From Lysobacter firmicutimachus (GTDB lineage: Bacteria > Pseudomonadota > Gammaproteobacteria > Xanthomonadales > Xanthomonadaceae): a DNA stretch of 64,000 nt. A program made the translations under genes and the position numbers. Every line of letters begins with the position of its first letter. Within the stretch, counting starts at the first letter, position 1. Under the pieces are notes generated by a model. That model was not told where the DNA came from. It saw only the letters and a program-made list of their open reading frames with translations, and searched no databases. Positions 7,674-16,211 of the stretch are shown here, in pieces. The stretch covers positions 620,001 to 684,000 of the forward strand of contig NZ_JBANDL010000002.1 in NCBI RefSeq assembly GCF_037027445.1, read 5' to 3'.

Positions 7674-9126
7674 GTCTTTCCTCCTCGCGACGCAGAGTGC
7701 GGCCGCGTCGTTCGCCGGTGGCGCGGGCGTCGCGCAGCGCGCAAGCGCCGTCGACCCAGACCGCACGAATGCCGGCGGCCGCCTGCCGGGGTTCGGCATA
7801 GCTGGCTCGGTCGGCGATGGTGGCCGGATCGAACAGCACCAGATCGGCGGCCAGCCCCGGCGCGATGCGGCCGCGGCGTTTGAGGCCGAAGCAGTCGGCC
7901 GATAACGAAGTCATGCGCCGCACCGCCTCGGCGAGGTGGAACAGCCCCTCGTCGCGGCAGTAGTGGCCGAGCACGCGCGGGAACGCGCCCCACAGGCGCG
8001 GATGTGGGTGCGCGTCGTGCGGCAGGCCGTCGGAGCCGATCATGGTGCGGTCGTGGGCGAGCACCCGGCGCACGTCGTCTTCGCGCATTTGGAAATACAC
8101 CGCGCCGGCCGGGTGCAGGCGGCGCGCGGCCTCCTTCTGATCAACGCCCCAATCGGCGGCGATCTCGGCCAGATCGCGCCCGGCCTGCTGCGGATGCGGC
8201 TGCGACCAGCTGACCAGGACGCGGATGACGCCGTCGACGTAATCCGGATCGAGTACGGTCGAGCCGGCCGTGTACGGATAGGCGTCGAGCCCGACCCAGT
8301 GCGAGCGCCGGCGCTGATCGATCCGCGCCAGGGTTTCGGCGCTGCGGCCCCAGTTGGCCGGTCCGGCGCACTTGTGGTGCGACAGCACCACCGGCGTGCG
8401 CGCCGCGACGCCGGCGTCGATGGCTTCGTCGAGCGCATCGAGTACGCCGTCGTACTCGTCGCGGATGTGCGAGGCGTAGACGCCGCCGCGCGCGCCGCTT
8501 TCCGCGGCGAGCGCGATCACCTCGCTGTTCGGCGCGGCCTGGCTGGGCCTGTAGAACAAGCCGCTGGACAAACCTATCGCGCCGGCGTCCAGCGCCTCGC
8601 GCAGGCGCGCGCGCATGCGTCCGAGTTCGGCTTCGTCGGCCGGCCGCGACAAGTCGGCGACCTCGGCGATGCGCAGGGTGGAATGGCCGACCAGTGCGGC
8701 GACGTTGACCGCCGGCCGTGCCGCATCGACCGCATCGAGGTAGTCGGCGAACCGGTCGAAGCGGAAATGCTCGCGGCCGCCGATCAGCGACAGCGGCGCG
8801 GGCGGCTCGCGGTCGGCCCGCCACGGCGCCAGGCTGATGCCGCAGTTGCCGGCGATCACCGTGGTCACGCCTTGGCTGAGCTTGTTGAACAGCCCGGGAT
8901 CGTCGAGTACGGCACGGTCGTCGTGGGTATGCACGTCGATGAAGCCCGGCGCCAGGGCCAGGCCGTGCGCGTCCTCGCGCAAGCGTCCGCGCAGCGTGTG
9001 CGGCGCGCCGATGGCGGCGATGCGCCCGCCGTCGACCGCGACGTCGCCGCGATAGGCCGGGCCGCCGCTGCCGTCGTAGATCCGGGCGTCGGCGACGACC
9101 AGCTCGTATTCGCGCGTCGGGTTCAT
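7663..9126 (-). CDS. D-aminoacylase/N-acyl-D-amino-acid deacylase family amidohydrolase
   Basis: A 487-residue amidohydrolase. His66 and His68 in FIDVHTHDD and Cys95 in AGNCG match the D-aminoacylase metal centre. Further conserved sites are SHIRDEYDG, LSHHKCAG and the catalytic Asp in MIGSDGLPHD. Characterised members deacylate N-acyl-D-amino acids, but relatives act on N-acetyl amino-sugar acids. It is fused by overlapping starts and stops to the RpiR gene upstream and dgoK downstream. Beside dgoK/dgoA and a PLP deaminase, an N-acetyl-hexosaminate deacetylase role is plausible; this is inference. Confidence 0.82.
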   Translation of the reverse strand: MNPTREYELVVADARIYDGSGGPAYRGDVAVDGGRIAAIGAPHTLRGRLREDAHGLALAPGFIDVHTHDDRAVLDDPGLFNKLSQGVTTVIAGNCGISLAPWRADREPPAPLSLIGGREHFRFDRFADYLDAVDAARPAVNVAALVGHSTLRIAEVADLSRPADEAELGRMRARLREALDAGAIGLSSGLFYRPSQAAPNSEVIALAAESGARGGVYASHIRDEYDGVLDALDEAIDAGVAARTPVVLSHHKCAGPANWGRSAETLARIDQRRRSHWVGLDAYPYTAGSTVLDPDYVDGVIRVLVSWSQPHPQQAGRDLAEIAADWGVDQKEAARRLHPAGAVYFQMREDDVRRVLAHDRTMIGSDGLPHDAHPHPRLWGAFPRVLGHYCRDEGLFHLAEAVRRMTSLSADCFGLKRRGRIAPGLAADLVLFDPATIADRASYAEPRQAAAGIRAVWVDGACALRDARATGERRGRTLRREEERHGR

Positions 9127-9980
9127 GTCCGGCTCTGCGCCTGCAGGCGCTCCAACTCGGCCTTGGCGCGCCGCGCCTTCTCCAGCACGGCCGGCTGCTG
9201 GCGCAGGGCGACCGCGATCGCGAGCATGTCGATCACGGCCAGCTGCATCAGCCGCGATACGCCCGGCGAGTACTGGGTCGCCGCGCTGGACGGCGGCAGC
9301 AGCAGCGGTACGTGCGCGTCCCAGCCCAGCGGCGTGCCGGCCTGGGTCAGGGCGATGACCTGCGCGCCATGGTCCTTGGCGATGCGCACGCTGTCGTTGA
9401 TCTCGGCGCTGCGCCCGGACAGCGAGATCGCGAACAACACATCGCCCGGATCGAGCATGCCCGCGGCCAGCCGCTGCAGATGCCCGTCGCTGTGCGCGGT
9501 GGCGGCGATGTCCAGGCGCAAGAAGCGCAGGAACGCGTCCTGCGCGACCACGCCGGAGCCCGATCCCACGCCGATGCAGCACACCCGGCGCGCGCCGGCG
9601 ATCAGCGCCGCTGCGGCGTCGAGCGCGGCCGGATCGGTGCGTTCGCGCACGTCCTGCAAGGCCACGGAAATGCTGTCGCAGACCTTGTGCACCAAGGTCG
9701 CGGCGTCGTCGTCCTTGTCGATGGTCACCGCCTGGTAGGGCACGCCGACGGCCAGGCTGTGGGCGAGGCGGACCTTGAACTGGCGCAGCCCGTCGCAGCC
9801 GACGGCGCGGCAGAAGCGGGTCACGCTGGGCTCCGAGACCCCGGCGCGCGCGGCCAGCGCGCCGATGCTGGCGTGGATGGCGAAGTCCAGGTCGGCCAGC
9901 ACGACCTCGCCGACCTTGCGCTCGGCCGGACGCAGTCGTCCGAGGGCGTCGCGGATCGCCGGAATCAGATTGTCGGACAA
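9123..9980 (-). CDS. MurR/RpiR-family transcriptional regulator (TTG start)
   Basis: A 285-residue regulator with an N-terminal RpiR helix-turn-helix (about 1-75; SIGALAARAGVSEPSVTRFC) and a C-terminal SIS sugar-phosphate binding domain (about 120-250; IGVGSGSGVVAQD, ISLSGRSAEI). The start is TTG at 9980: GAGGAG lies 7 bp upstream, and the preceding gene ends at 9992. Its stop overlaps the deacylase start (ATGA). It lies inside the operon it presumably controls; a sugar acid or phospho-sugar such as KDPGal is a likely effector. Confidence 0.85.
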   Translation of the reverse strand: MSDNLIPAIRDALGRLRPAERKVGEVVLADLDFAIHASIGALAARAGVSEPSVTRFCRAVGCDGLRQFKVRLAHSLAVGVPYQAVTIDKDDDAATLVHKVCDSISVALQDVRERTDPAALDAAAALIAGARRVCCIGVGSGSGVVAQDAFLRFLRLDIAATAHSDGHLQRLAAGMLDPGDVLFAISLSGRSAEINDSVRIAKDHGAQVIALTQAGTPLGWDAHVPLLLPPSSAATQYSPGVSRLMQLAVIDMLAIAVALRQQPAVLEKARRAKAELERLQAQSRT

Positions 9981-9991
9981 GGGCGCGCTCC

Positions 9992-11299
9992 TCAGAAGAA
10001 AGTGTTGATCGCGCCGGTGACGCGATAGCCGTCGTCGACCGTCAGCAGGACCGGCCATTTGTCGAAGGTGGTGCAGGGGTGCGAGATGCCGGTCGCCACC
10101 AGGTCGCCGATTTGCAGCGGGTGTTCCGGCGGCAATTCCAGGTAGGCGTGCTGATCGTTCATCTTGGCGATGCGCGCCTCGCGCAACGGCCGCGGCGCGC
10201 CGTCGCCGGGGCGATGCCAGCACAGCGGCCTGGGCAGGTCGATGTCGTAGGAGGCGTCGCGCTTGCCCAGGGTCAGCAGGGCCAGGCCCGGCTCCGGGCG
10301 CGACTGCACCATAGCCCACACTTCCAGCGCCGGCTGCAGGCCATGGCGGAAGCTGGCGTCGTGGCGGGTGCGCATCTCTTGCTGGAGGCCGTGATAGAAG
10401 CCGTGGTCGGAGGTCAGATAGCAGCCCGAGCGCAGCACCCGCCGCAGCGGCCGGGAGCTGTGCCGCAGGCTGGCGAACGCGGCGGCGACGCGGTCGAAAT
10501 AGGCCGAGCCGCCGGCGCTGAGCAGGATCTCTTCGCCGTCGAACAGCCGCTCCTCGTCGCAGTGGCGGGTCAGTTCGAGCAACTGCGCGAGCAGAGCGTC
10601 GACGCGTTGCAGATCGGCCTCGCGATCGGCGCCGACCCACAGCCCCTCGTAGCCCTCGATGCCGGCCAGGCGCAGTCGCGGCGCGGCGGCGACCTCGCGC
10701 GCCAGCGCGCGGGCGGCGTCCACGCCGCGCACGCCGGTGCGCCCCTGCGGCGCGCCGAGCTCCACCAGCACGGGCAGGCGGCGTTGCGGCGCGATCCGCT
10801 GCATCATCTGCTGCAGGCGCTGCACGCCGGCGGATGAATCGACCAGCACCCAGGCTTCGAAAGCGGGATCGTCGCGCAGCAGCGCGGCCAGGCTTTCGAT
10901 ATCGGCCAGGGCGACCGGCTGGTTGGCCAACAGCACGCGGCGCACCCCAAAGCGGTATGCGATCTGCAGTTGCGGCACGGTGGCCAGGGTGATCGCCCAG
11001 GCGCCGGCCTCGATCTGGGCCTGGAACAGTTGCGGGCTCATCGTGGTCTTGCCGTGCGGCGCCAGCAGTGCGCCGGCACGGGCGACGAAGTCGCGCATCC
11101 AGGCGATGTTGTGGGCGACGGTCGAATCGCGCAGTACGGCAACCGGATAGGACAGGCGGCCGTCGAGCACGTTGAGGCCGTGTCCGGCCAAGGCGCTCTG
11201 CCGTACCGGCGTCTGCAGCGCCAGTCCCTTGGTGCCGGGCAGCAACCATTGTTCGTGCAGGGCGCGCAATGCGTCGTTCATCGGTGCGGCGGCGCTCAT
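9992..11299 (-). CDS. Fold-type III PLP enzyme, D-threonine aldolase/D-serine dehydratase-like amino-acid deaminase
   Basis: A 435-residue member of the alanine-racemase-N plus D-Ser-dehydratase family. Lys84 in APHGKTTMSPQ should bind PLP, and His407/Cys409 in ISHPCTTFDKW match the metal site of eukaryote-type D-serine dehydratases. Known activities include D-serine or D-threonine dehydration, D-threonine aldol cleavage and D-glucosaminate dehydration. Its start overlaps the SDR stop by 1 bp. With dgoK and dgoA downstream, a D-hexosaminate ammonia-lyase giving 2-keto-3-deoxy-hexonate fits best; a D-amino-acid role is the alternative. Confidence 0.82.
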   Translation of the reverse strand: MSAAAPMNDALRALHEQWLLPGTKGLALQTPVRQSALAGHGLNVLDGRLSYPVAVLRDSTVAHNIAWMRDFVARAGALLAPHGKTTMSPQLFQAQIEAGAWAITLATVPQLQIAYRFGVRRVLLANQPVALADIESLAALLRDDPAFEAWVLVDSSAGVQRLQQMMQRIAPQRRLPVLVELGAPQGRTGVRGVDAARALAREVAAAPRLRLAGIEGYEGLWVGADREADLQRVDALLAQLLELTRHCDEERLFDGEEILLSAGGSAYFDRVAAAFASLRHSSRPLRRVLRSGCYLTSDHGFYHGLQQEMRTRHDASFRHGLQPALEVWAMVQSRPEPGLALLTLGKRDASYDIDLPRPLCWHRPGDGAPRPLREARIAKMNDQHAYLELPPEHPLQIGDLVATGISHPCTTFDKWPVLLTVDDGYRVTGAINTFF

Positions 11300-12087
11300 C
11301 AGTAGGGCTCGAGGGTCAGTTCCGCTGCCATCAACCGATTGCCGGCCATCAGCCCGCCGTCCACCGGCAACACCGCGCCGCTGATCATCCGCGCCTGCTC
11401 CGACGCCAGGAACCAGGCCGCCTCGGCGACGTCCTGCGGAGCGGCGAAGTCGCCCAGCGGGTACCACTTGCGCAGGTCTTCGAACACCTGCGGGTGCTTG
11501 TCGGCGCGCGCCTGCCAGGCCGGCGTCTTGACCGTGCCGGGGCAGACCACGTTGGCGCGCACGCCGAAGCGGCCATACTCGATCGCGATCGAGCGGGCGT
11601 AGCTGATCAACGCCGCCTTGGCCGCGCTGTAGGCAGGATGGCCGAGCGCGGCCAGGCCGTTGACCGAGCCGATGAAGACCGCGTTGCCGCGGCTGGCCTT
11701 GAGCCCGTCGATGGCGGCCGCGATCGTGCAATAGCCGGCGTGCAAGTTGAATTCGACGTCGCGCCGCCACGAGTCGGCGCTGGTGTCGGCCAGGCTCAGG
11801 CTTTCGGCGCTGCCGGCGTTGGCGATCACTGCGCCGATCGGGCCGTGAGTCTGCAGGGTGGGCGCCAGCGATGCGCGCAAGGCGTCCAGGTCGGACAGCT
11901 CCGATGTGCCTGTCAGCACACTATCCGGATCGTAGCCTGCGGCCAGCTCAGCCAGCGCCGCGCCGTCGCGATCGTGAGCGAGCACGCGGTCGCCGCCGGC
12001 GACGAAGCGTGCGACCAGGGCCTGGCCGATGCCGCCGGCGGCGCCGGTGATCAGGGTCAGGCGGCGAGGGCGAGGGGACGTACTCAT
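11299..12087 (-). CDS. Classical short-chain dehydrogenase/reductase
   Basis: A 262-residue SDR. TGAAGGIG (14-21) binds the dinucleotide, NAG is at 90-92, and the catalytic residues are Ser141, Tyr153 and Lys157 (YSAAK). The Asp-rich end of beta-2 (AHDRDG) suggests NAD preference. The C-terminus PVDGGLMAG is typical of glucose/galactose- and 3-oxoacyl-type SDRs. In this operon it could oxidise galactose or an N-acetylhexosamine to its aldonic acid or lactone; the substrate is inferred only from neighbours. Confidence 0.85.
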   Translation of the reverse strand: MSTSPRPRRLTLITGAAGGIGQALVARFVAGGDRVLAHDRDGAALAELAAGYDPDSVLTGTSELSDLDALRASLAPTLQTHGPIGAVIANAGSAESLSLADTSADSWRRDVEFNLHAGYCTIAAAIDGLKASRGNAVFIGSVNGLAALGHPAYSAAKAALISYARSIAIEYGRFGVRANVVCPGTVKTPAWQARADKHPQVFEDLRKWYPLGDFAAPQDVAEAAWFLASEQARMISGAVLPVDGGLMAGNRLMAAELTLEPY

Positions 12088-12108
12088 GCGCGTTCGGTTC
12101 CTGTGTTC

Positions 12109-13299
12109 TCAGTCGCACCGCCGCAACGTTCGGCCGAGCGCACGCAGGCGGTCGGGGCGAAGCAGGCCGTAGTTGTAGAAGGATATATCGGCGATGCCGG
12201 CCGCTTTGACCGCGTGCAGCGCCGCCTCCAGTTCGTGGCCATCGTCGAGATCGGGCGGGCCGGGACGCAGTATCGCGCGCACCCGGCCGGCTGCGCCGAC
12301 CCGCTGCACGGTGTCGAACGCGTCGGCGGCCACGCGCGCGGCATTGGGTTCGTAGAGCGGCACTTCGATCGCATCGGCCGCCTGGGCCAGCGCCGCCAGT
12401 TGGCTGCCCTCCAGCCAGGCGGAAGCGGTCGGCCGTTGTGCGGTCGGAATCACCACCACTTCGCGATCGCGCGGAACCGCGGCGCGTATCGCCGCAACCA
12501 GCTCGGCCACCCGGCGCTGGCGCAGCTTGAGATACGCCGACAGTTGCGGCATATCCAGCAGGTCGGCCATCAGCCAGCTCGCGGCCTGGTCGGCGCCGGC
12601 GTCGATGGGCGCGCCGAGATAGGCATCGACGCGACTGCGCACGCGCGCGGACAGGGCGTCGGCGTCGAGGCCGGCGGTGATCGCCAGGCGCCGGCAATCG
12701 GCACAGAAGCACAGTCCCAGCAGAGTTTCCAGCCACAGATTGCCGCGCACCTGGATGAACTCGCAACGGTGTCCATGCGCGTACGGCAACCAGTTCGGCG
12801 TTTCCAGCACCAGCCCCTGCACCGGTTGCCGGGCGACATCGGTCGACAGCGCGACGGCATAGTCGAACACCGCCGGCGAGGACGGGCACAGGCTGTGGAC
12901 GTAGGGGTCGCCCCAGGCATTGCGCACGACATGGCGGGGGTGGCGTTCGCCGAGGCGGCTGTTGTGCAGCAGCACGGTCCAGGCGCGCACGGCGATGCGG
13001 CCGTCGTCGGCGAGATCGGCGGCGATGCGCAACAAGGCGGCATCGGAGTGCGCGAACGGAGCGATCTCGCCGTAGCGGTCCGGATCGGGTGCGAAGTAGG
13101 TGGCGCCGTCTTCGGGGAAGACCACGCGCCGGCCGGGGTGGTGCGGGCTGACGAACTTGCCGGCGTGGTAGCTCAACGCCAGGGTCACGCTGTCCAGGCC
13201 GAGCTCGCGCACCTGGGAAGCGAACTCGCGAGCGCCGCGTGCGGCCACGTCCCAGGGATAGGCGTACAGGGACCGGACCGGCGACCGCACCGTGCTCAT
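12109..13299 (-). CDS. Unrecognised glycosidase-like TIM-barrel protein
   Basis: A 396-residue cytosolic protein without a signal peptide. The pattern of alternating strands and helices (SLYAYPWDV, LDSVTLALSYHAGKF, VRAWTVLLHNS, GLVLETPNWLPY, VVVIPTAQ, VRAILRPGPPD, DISFYNYG) looks like a barrel of the GH10/GH42-like hypothetical class. A CFCADC cysteine cluster near residue 200 may bind a metal. It is the first gene of the leftward operon, 21 bp before the SDR. I cannot name an activity; hydrolysis or isomerisation of an oligosaccharide acid is possible. Confidence 0.6.
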   Translation of the reverse strand: MSTVRSPVRSLYAYPWDVAARGAREFASQVRELGLDSVTLALSYHAGKFVSPHHPGRRVVFPEDGATYFAPDPDRYGEIAPFAHSDAALLRIAADLADDGRIAVRAWTVLLHNSRLGERHPRHVVRNAWGDPYVHSLCPSSPAVFDYAVALSTDVARQPVQGLVLETPNWLPYAHGHRCEFIQVRGNLWLETLLGLCFCADCRRLAITAGLDADALSARVRSRVDAYLGAPIDAGADQAASWLMADLLDMPQLSAYLKLRQRRVAELVAAIRAAVPRDREVVVIPTAQRPTASAWLEGSQLAALAQAADAIEVPLYEPNAARVAADAFDTVQRVGAAGRVRAILRPGPPDLDDGHELEAALHAVKAAGIADISFYNYGLLRPDRLRALGRTLRRCD

Positions 13300-13555
13300 C
13301 TGCGTTCCTTGTAAATTAGAAACAACTTGGCGACTGATCTTTCGATGATGGTATCAACCAAAAGAAAATAAAGGCATTGTGCGGTGCAAAATGCAAGGAG
13401 TGGTCGTGTAGGATACTTTCACATGACGGTGCTGGCGGTCCCGGTTCAATGGTCTGCGAAGCACATCAGTCGAAGCCTTCGTCGCGGCTTCCCGAGCTCG
13501 GGACCGCGGACGGCGGCGCGGCTGCTTCGTTCCATACCCGCTGCCGGAGGCTTTC
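13300..13555. promoter_or_regulatory. Divergent control region of the sugar-acid locus
   Basis: This AT-richer gap separates the leftward and rightward transcription units. It contains the perfect dyad TGGTATCAACCA (13349-13360) and TTGT...ACAA ends at 13309-13325. Both are candidate operators for the operon's RpiR regulator, but neither can be assigned firmly. Confidence 0.4.
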
Positions 13556-13960
13556 ATGAGCGACACCGACGCCATCGTCCGTTACGGCCTGGAGCCCAGC
13601 GGCGCCGGGGGCCAGTCTCTGCCGTTCTCGCCGGCGGTGCGCGCCGGCGACTTCGTCTACATCTCCGGACAGGTGGCGATGAACGAGCGCGGCGAGATCG
13701 AGCCCGGCGGCATCGAGGCGCAGACCCGGCGCACGATGGAGAACGTCGGAAAAGCGCTGGCGCTGGCCGGCTGCGATCTGACGCAAGTGGTCAAGGTCAC
13801 CGTCTGGCTCGACGACACCCGCGATTTCTGGAGCTTCAACCGCGTCTACCGCGAATACTTCGGCGACCGGCCGCCGGCGCGTTCGTGCGTGCGCGCGCAG
13901 ATGATGGTCGACTGCAAGATCGAGATCGAAGCCGTCGCTTACGCCCCGCTTCCGCGCTGA
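13556..13960 (+). CDS. RidA family enamine/imine deaminase
   Basis: A 134-residue RidA/YjgF protein. The N-terminal segment LPFSPAVRAGDFVYISGQVAMN, the central VVKVTVWLDDTRDFWSFN and the C-terminal CKIEIEAVAY are characteristic. The substrate-binding Arg lies in PPARSCVRAQ. RidA hydrolyses reactive enamines or imines released by PLP dehydratases. It sits divergently across a 256-bp control region from the operon encoding such a PLP enzyme, so it may release ammonia from that enzyme's imine product. Confidence 0.85.
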   Translation: MSDTDAIVRYGLEPSGAGGQSLPFSPAVRAGDFVYISGQVAMNERGEIEPGGIEAQTRRTMENVGKALALAGCDLTQVVKVTVWLDDTRDFWSFNRVYREYFGDRPPARSCVRAQMMVDCKIEIEAVAYAPLPR

Positions 13961-13976
13961 GCCGCGAAACGGTTCC

Positions 13977-13995
13977 GCCGGCGCGCGACGCGCCG
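13977..13995 (+). terminator. GC hairpin after the first ridA gene
   Basis: CCGGCGCG and CGCGCCGG form a perfect 8-bp stem around a 3-nt loop, followed by ATCGTTTCT. The T run is weak, so this may be a terminator or only a processing/stability hairpin. Confidence 0.35.
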
Positions 13996-14088
13996 GATCG
14001 TTTCTCTCGCCGCCACGCATTTCCCGCCGCCCGGCGCTGCCCGCGCTTACGCCTTCCACCCCACCGCACCCGATCGAGGCTTCCTGCA

Positions 14089-15441
14089 ATGAACCGACGC
14101 GACTTCCTCGCCACCTCCGCCACCGCGGGCACGTTGCTGGCCAGCAACGCGTTCACGCCGGCGTTCGCGCGTACCCGTTCGAAACTTCGCCTGGGCATGA
14201 TCGGCACGGGCATGCGCGGCCAGGTGCTGCTGCGCGAGCTGGTGCGCCGCGACGACGTCGAAGTGGTGGCGCTTTGCGACATCGAACCGATCATGCTCGG
14301 GCGCGCGATGAAGATGATCGAGAAGGCCGGCCGACCCAAGCCCGCCACGTACGGCGAGCAGGGCCAGGACGCCTACCGCAAGATGCTCGACAAGGGCGGG
14401 CTGGACGGGGTGATCATCGCCACGCCCTGGGAGTTCCATGCGCCGATGGCGATCGCCGCCATGCAGGCGCGGATCGCGGTCGCCTGCGAGGTCGTGGCCG
14501 GCATCACCCTGGACGATCATTGGCAGGTCTTGCGTGTACAGCAGAAGACCGGGACGCCCTACATGCTGCTGGAGAACGTCTGCTACCGCCGCGACGTGCT
14601 GGCGGTCCTGAACATGGTCCGCCAAGGCCTGTTCGGCGAGATCGTGCACCTGCAGGGCGGCTACCAGCACGATCTGCGCGCGGTCAAGTTCAACAGCGGC
14701 GACCCGGACAAGCTGATCAACGACGGCGTGGAGTTCGGTCCCAAGGCCTGGTCCGAGGCCCGCTGGCGCACCGAGCATTCGGTCGAGCGCAACGGCGAGC
14801 TGTACCCGAGCCACGGCATCGGCCCTTGCGCGATGGTCGCCAATATCCATCGCGGCAACCGCTTCACCTACCTCAGCTCGTTCGCCAGCAAGGCGCGCGG
14901 CCTGCACGACTACATCGTCAAGAAGGGCGGCGCGGACCATCCCAACGCCAAGATCAAGTTCAAGCTCGGCGACCTGGTCACGACCCAGATCGAATGCGAG
15001 AACGGCGAGACCATCCTGCTGCAGCACGACACCTCGTTGCCGCGCCCGTACTCGCTGGGCTTCCGCGTACAAGGCACCGACGGGCTGTGGATGGACGTCA
15101 ACGATTCGATCCATATCGAAGGCAAGAGCAAGCCGCACGAGTGGGACCCGGCCGAAGCCTGGTTGCAGAAGTACGACCACCCGCTGTGGAAGCGCTATGC
15201 CCAGGCCGCTGCCGGCGCCGGCCACGGCGGCATGGACTATTTCGTGATCCATGCCTTCGTCGAGGCGCTCAAGGCCGGCGAGGCCATGCCGATCGATATC
15301 TACGACGCAGTCGCCTGGAGCGCGATCACGCCGCTGTCGGAGCAATCGATCGCCGAGCACAAGACGTTGGCGTTTCCCGACTTCACCGAGGGCAAGTGGA
15401 AGGACCGCAAGCCGATCTTCGCCTTCGACGACCGCTACTGA
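14089..15441 (+). CDS. Tat-exported Gfo/Idh/MocA protein, GH109-like alpha-N-acetylgalactosaminidase
   Basis: A 450-residue protein beginning MNRRDFLATSATAG, a twin-arginine signal. Next is a Rossmann domain (LGMIGTGMRGQ near 37) and a C-terminal Gfo/Idh/MocA domain. ELYPSHGIGP near residue 240 and GGYQHDLR near 190 match the GH109 subgroup, which cleaves alpha-N-acetylgalactosaminides by an NAD-dependent redox mechanism. The product should be folded with its cofactor in the cytosol and exported to the periplasm. The last 104 codons lie in a 566-bp segment that is repeated downstream; this copy is intact. A plain oxidoreductase is the alternative. Confidence 0.8.
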   Translation: MNRRDFLATSATAGTLLASNAFTPAFARTRSKLRLGMIGTGMRGQVLLRELVRRDDVEVVALCDIEPIMLGRAMKMIEKAGRPKPATYGEQGQDAYRKMLDKGGLDGVIIATPWEFHAPMAIAAMQARIAVACEVVAGITLDDHWQVLRVQQKTGTPYMLLENVCYRRDVLAVLNMVRQGLFGEIVHLQGGYQHDLRAVKFNSGDPDKLINDGVEFGPKAWSEARWRTEHSVERNGELYPSHGIGPCAMVANIHRGNRFTYLSSFASKARGLHDYIVKKGGADHPNAKIKFKLGDLVTTQIECENGETILLQHDTSLPRPYSLGFRVQGTDGLWMDVNDSIHIEGKSKPHEWDPAEAWLQKYDHPLWKRYAQAAAGAGHGGMDYFVIHAFVEALKAGEAMPIDIYDAVAWSAITPLSEQSIAEHKTLAFPDFTEGKWKDRKPIFAFDDRY

Positions 15442-15514
15442 GGCTGCGTTTTCGCCGGGGCGGCGTATGCCGCTCCCTGCGTGAAGCCTTCGGTCGGAAA
15501 CCCTTGAAGCGCCG

Positions 15515-15567
15515 TTGACAGGTTCAGGTTCCCCGCCATAACCTTCAATAGCCCTGTTGGAGGTTAT
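15515..15567 (+). promoter_or_regulatory. Promoter plus palindrome, duplicated copy
   Basis: TTGACA (15515-15520), a 16-bp spacer and CATAAC (15537-15542) form a sigma70-like promoter. An 11-bp dyad (ATAACCTTCAA / TTGGAGGTTAT, one mismatch, 15538-15567) covers the -10 region. In this copy the promoter would transcribe only the truncated ridA start and the duplicated tail. Confidence 0.6.
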
Positions 15568-15645
15568 CGGCGTGCGCCGTTCGGCCCGAACCCGCCTATC
15601 CAGACCCGACCGGCGTCCGCGTCCCGCGCCGGAGGCGGGCTGAGC

Positions 15646-15692
15646 TTGCGCCGTCGCGGCTTCCTGCTGGCGGGACTGGGCGCCACGACGCT
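15646..15692 (+). pseudogene. Truncated start of the second ridA gene (duplication debris)
   Basis: The TTG start and first 15 codons of the second ridA gene (LRRRGFLLAGLGATT) are cut at the duplication junction. They then run out of frame into the repeated oxidoreductase tail. The intact gene is at 16212. Confidence 0.85.
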
Positions 15693-16007
15693 AGCAAGCC
15701 GCACGAGTGGGACCCGGCCGAAGCCTGGTTGCAGAAGTACGACCACCCGCTGTGGAAGCGCTATGCCCAGGCCGCTGCCGGCGCCGGCCACGGCGGCATG
15801 GACTATTTCGTGATCCATGCCTTCGTCGAGGCGCTCAAGGCCGGCGAGGCCATGCCGATCGATATCTACGACGCAGTCGCCTGGAGCGCGATCACGCCGC
15901 TGTCGGAGCAATCGATCGCCGAGCACAAGACGTTGGCGTTTCCCGACTTCACCGAGGGCAAGTGGAAGGACCGCAAGCCGATCTTCGCCTTCGACGACCG
16001 CTACTGA
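15693..16007 (+). pseudogene. C-terminal fragment of the GH109-like gene (duplication debris)
   Basis: The final 104 codons and stop of the GH109-like gene, starting SKPHEWDPAEAWLQKYDHP, are repeated without a 5' part, start codon or upstream ribosome binding site. The fragment lacks the Rossmann domain and cannot be functional. Confidence 0.88.
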
Positions 16008-16080
16008 GGCTGCGTTTTCGCCGGGGCGGCGTATGCCGCTCCCTGCGTGAAGCCTTCGGTCGGAAACCCTTGAAGCGCCG

Positions 16081-16133
16081 TTGACAGGTTCAGGTTCCCC
16101 GCCATAACCTTCAATAGCCCTGTTGGAGGTTAT
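16081..16133 (+). promoter_or_regulatory. Promoter and overlapping operator-like palindrome of the second ridA gene
   Basis: TTGACA (16081-16086) and CATAAC (16103-16108) with a 16-bp spacer form a good sigma70-type promoter. The dyad at 16104-16133 (11-bp arms, 8-nt centre) begins on the -10 box, as expected for a repressor site. It could instead act as a hairpin in the transcript. Confidence 0.6.
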
Positions 16134-16211
16134 CGGCGTGCGCCGTTCGGCCCGAACCCGCCTATCCAGACCCGACCGGCGTCCGCGTCCCGCGCCGGAG
16201 GCGGGCTGAGC

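Larger units (their letters stand above)
15127..15692 (+). repeat. 566-bp tandem duplication, copy 1
   Basis: This block spans the 3' end of the GH109-like gene, its downstream gap, a promoter and the first 47 bp of the second ridA gene. It is followed immediately by an identical copy with no intervening base; I saw no mismatch between the copies. Confidence 0.95.
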
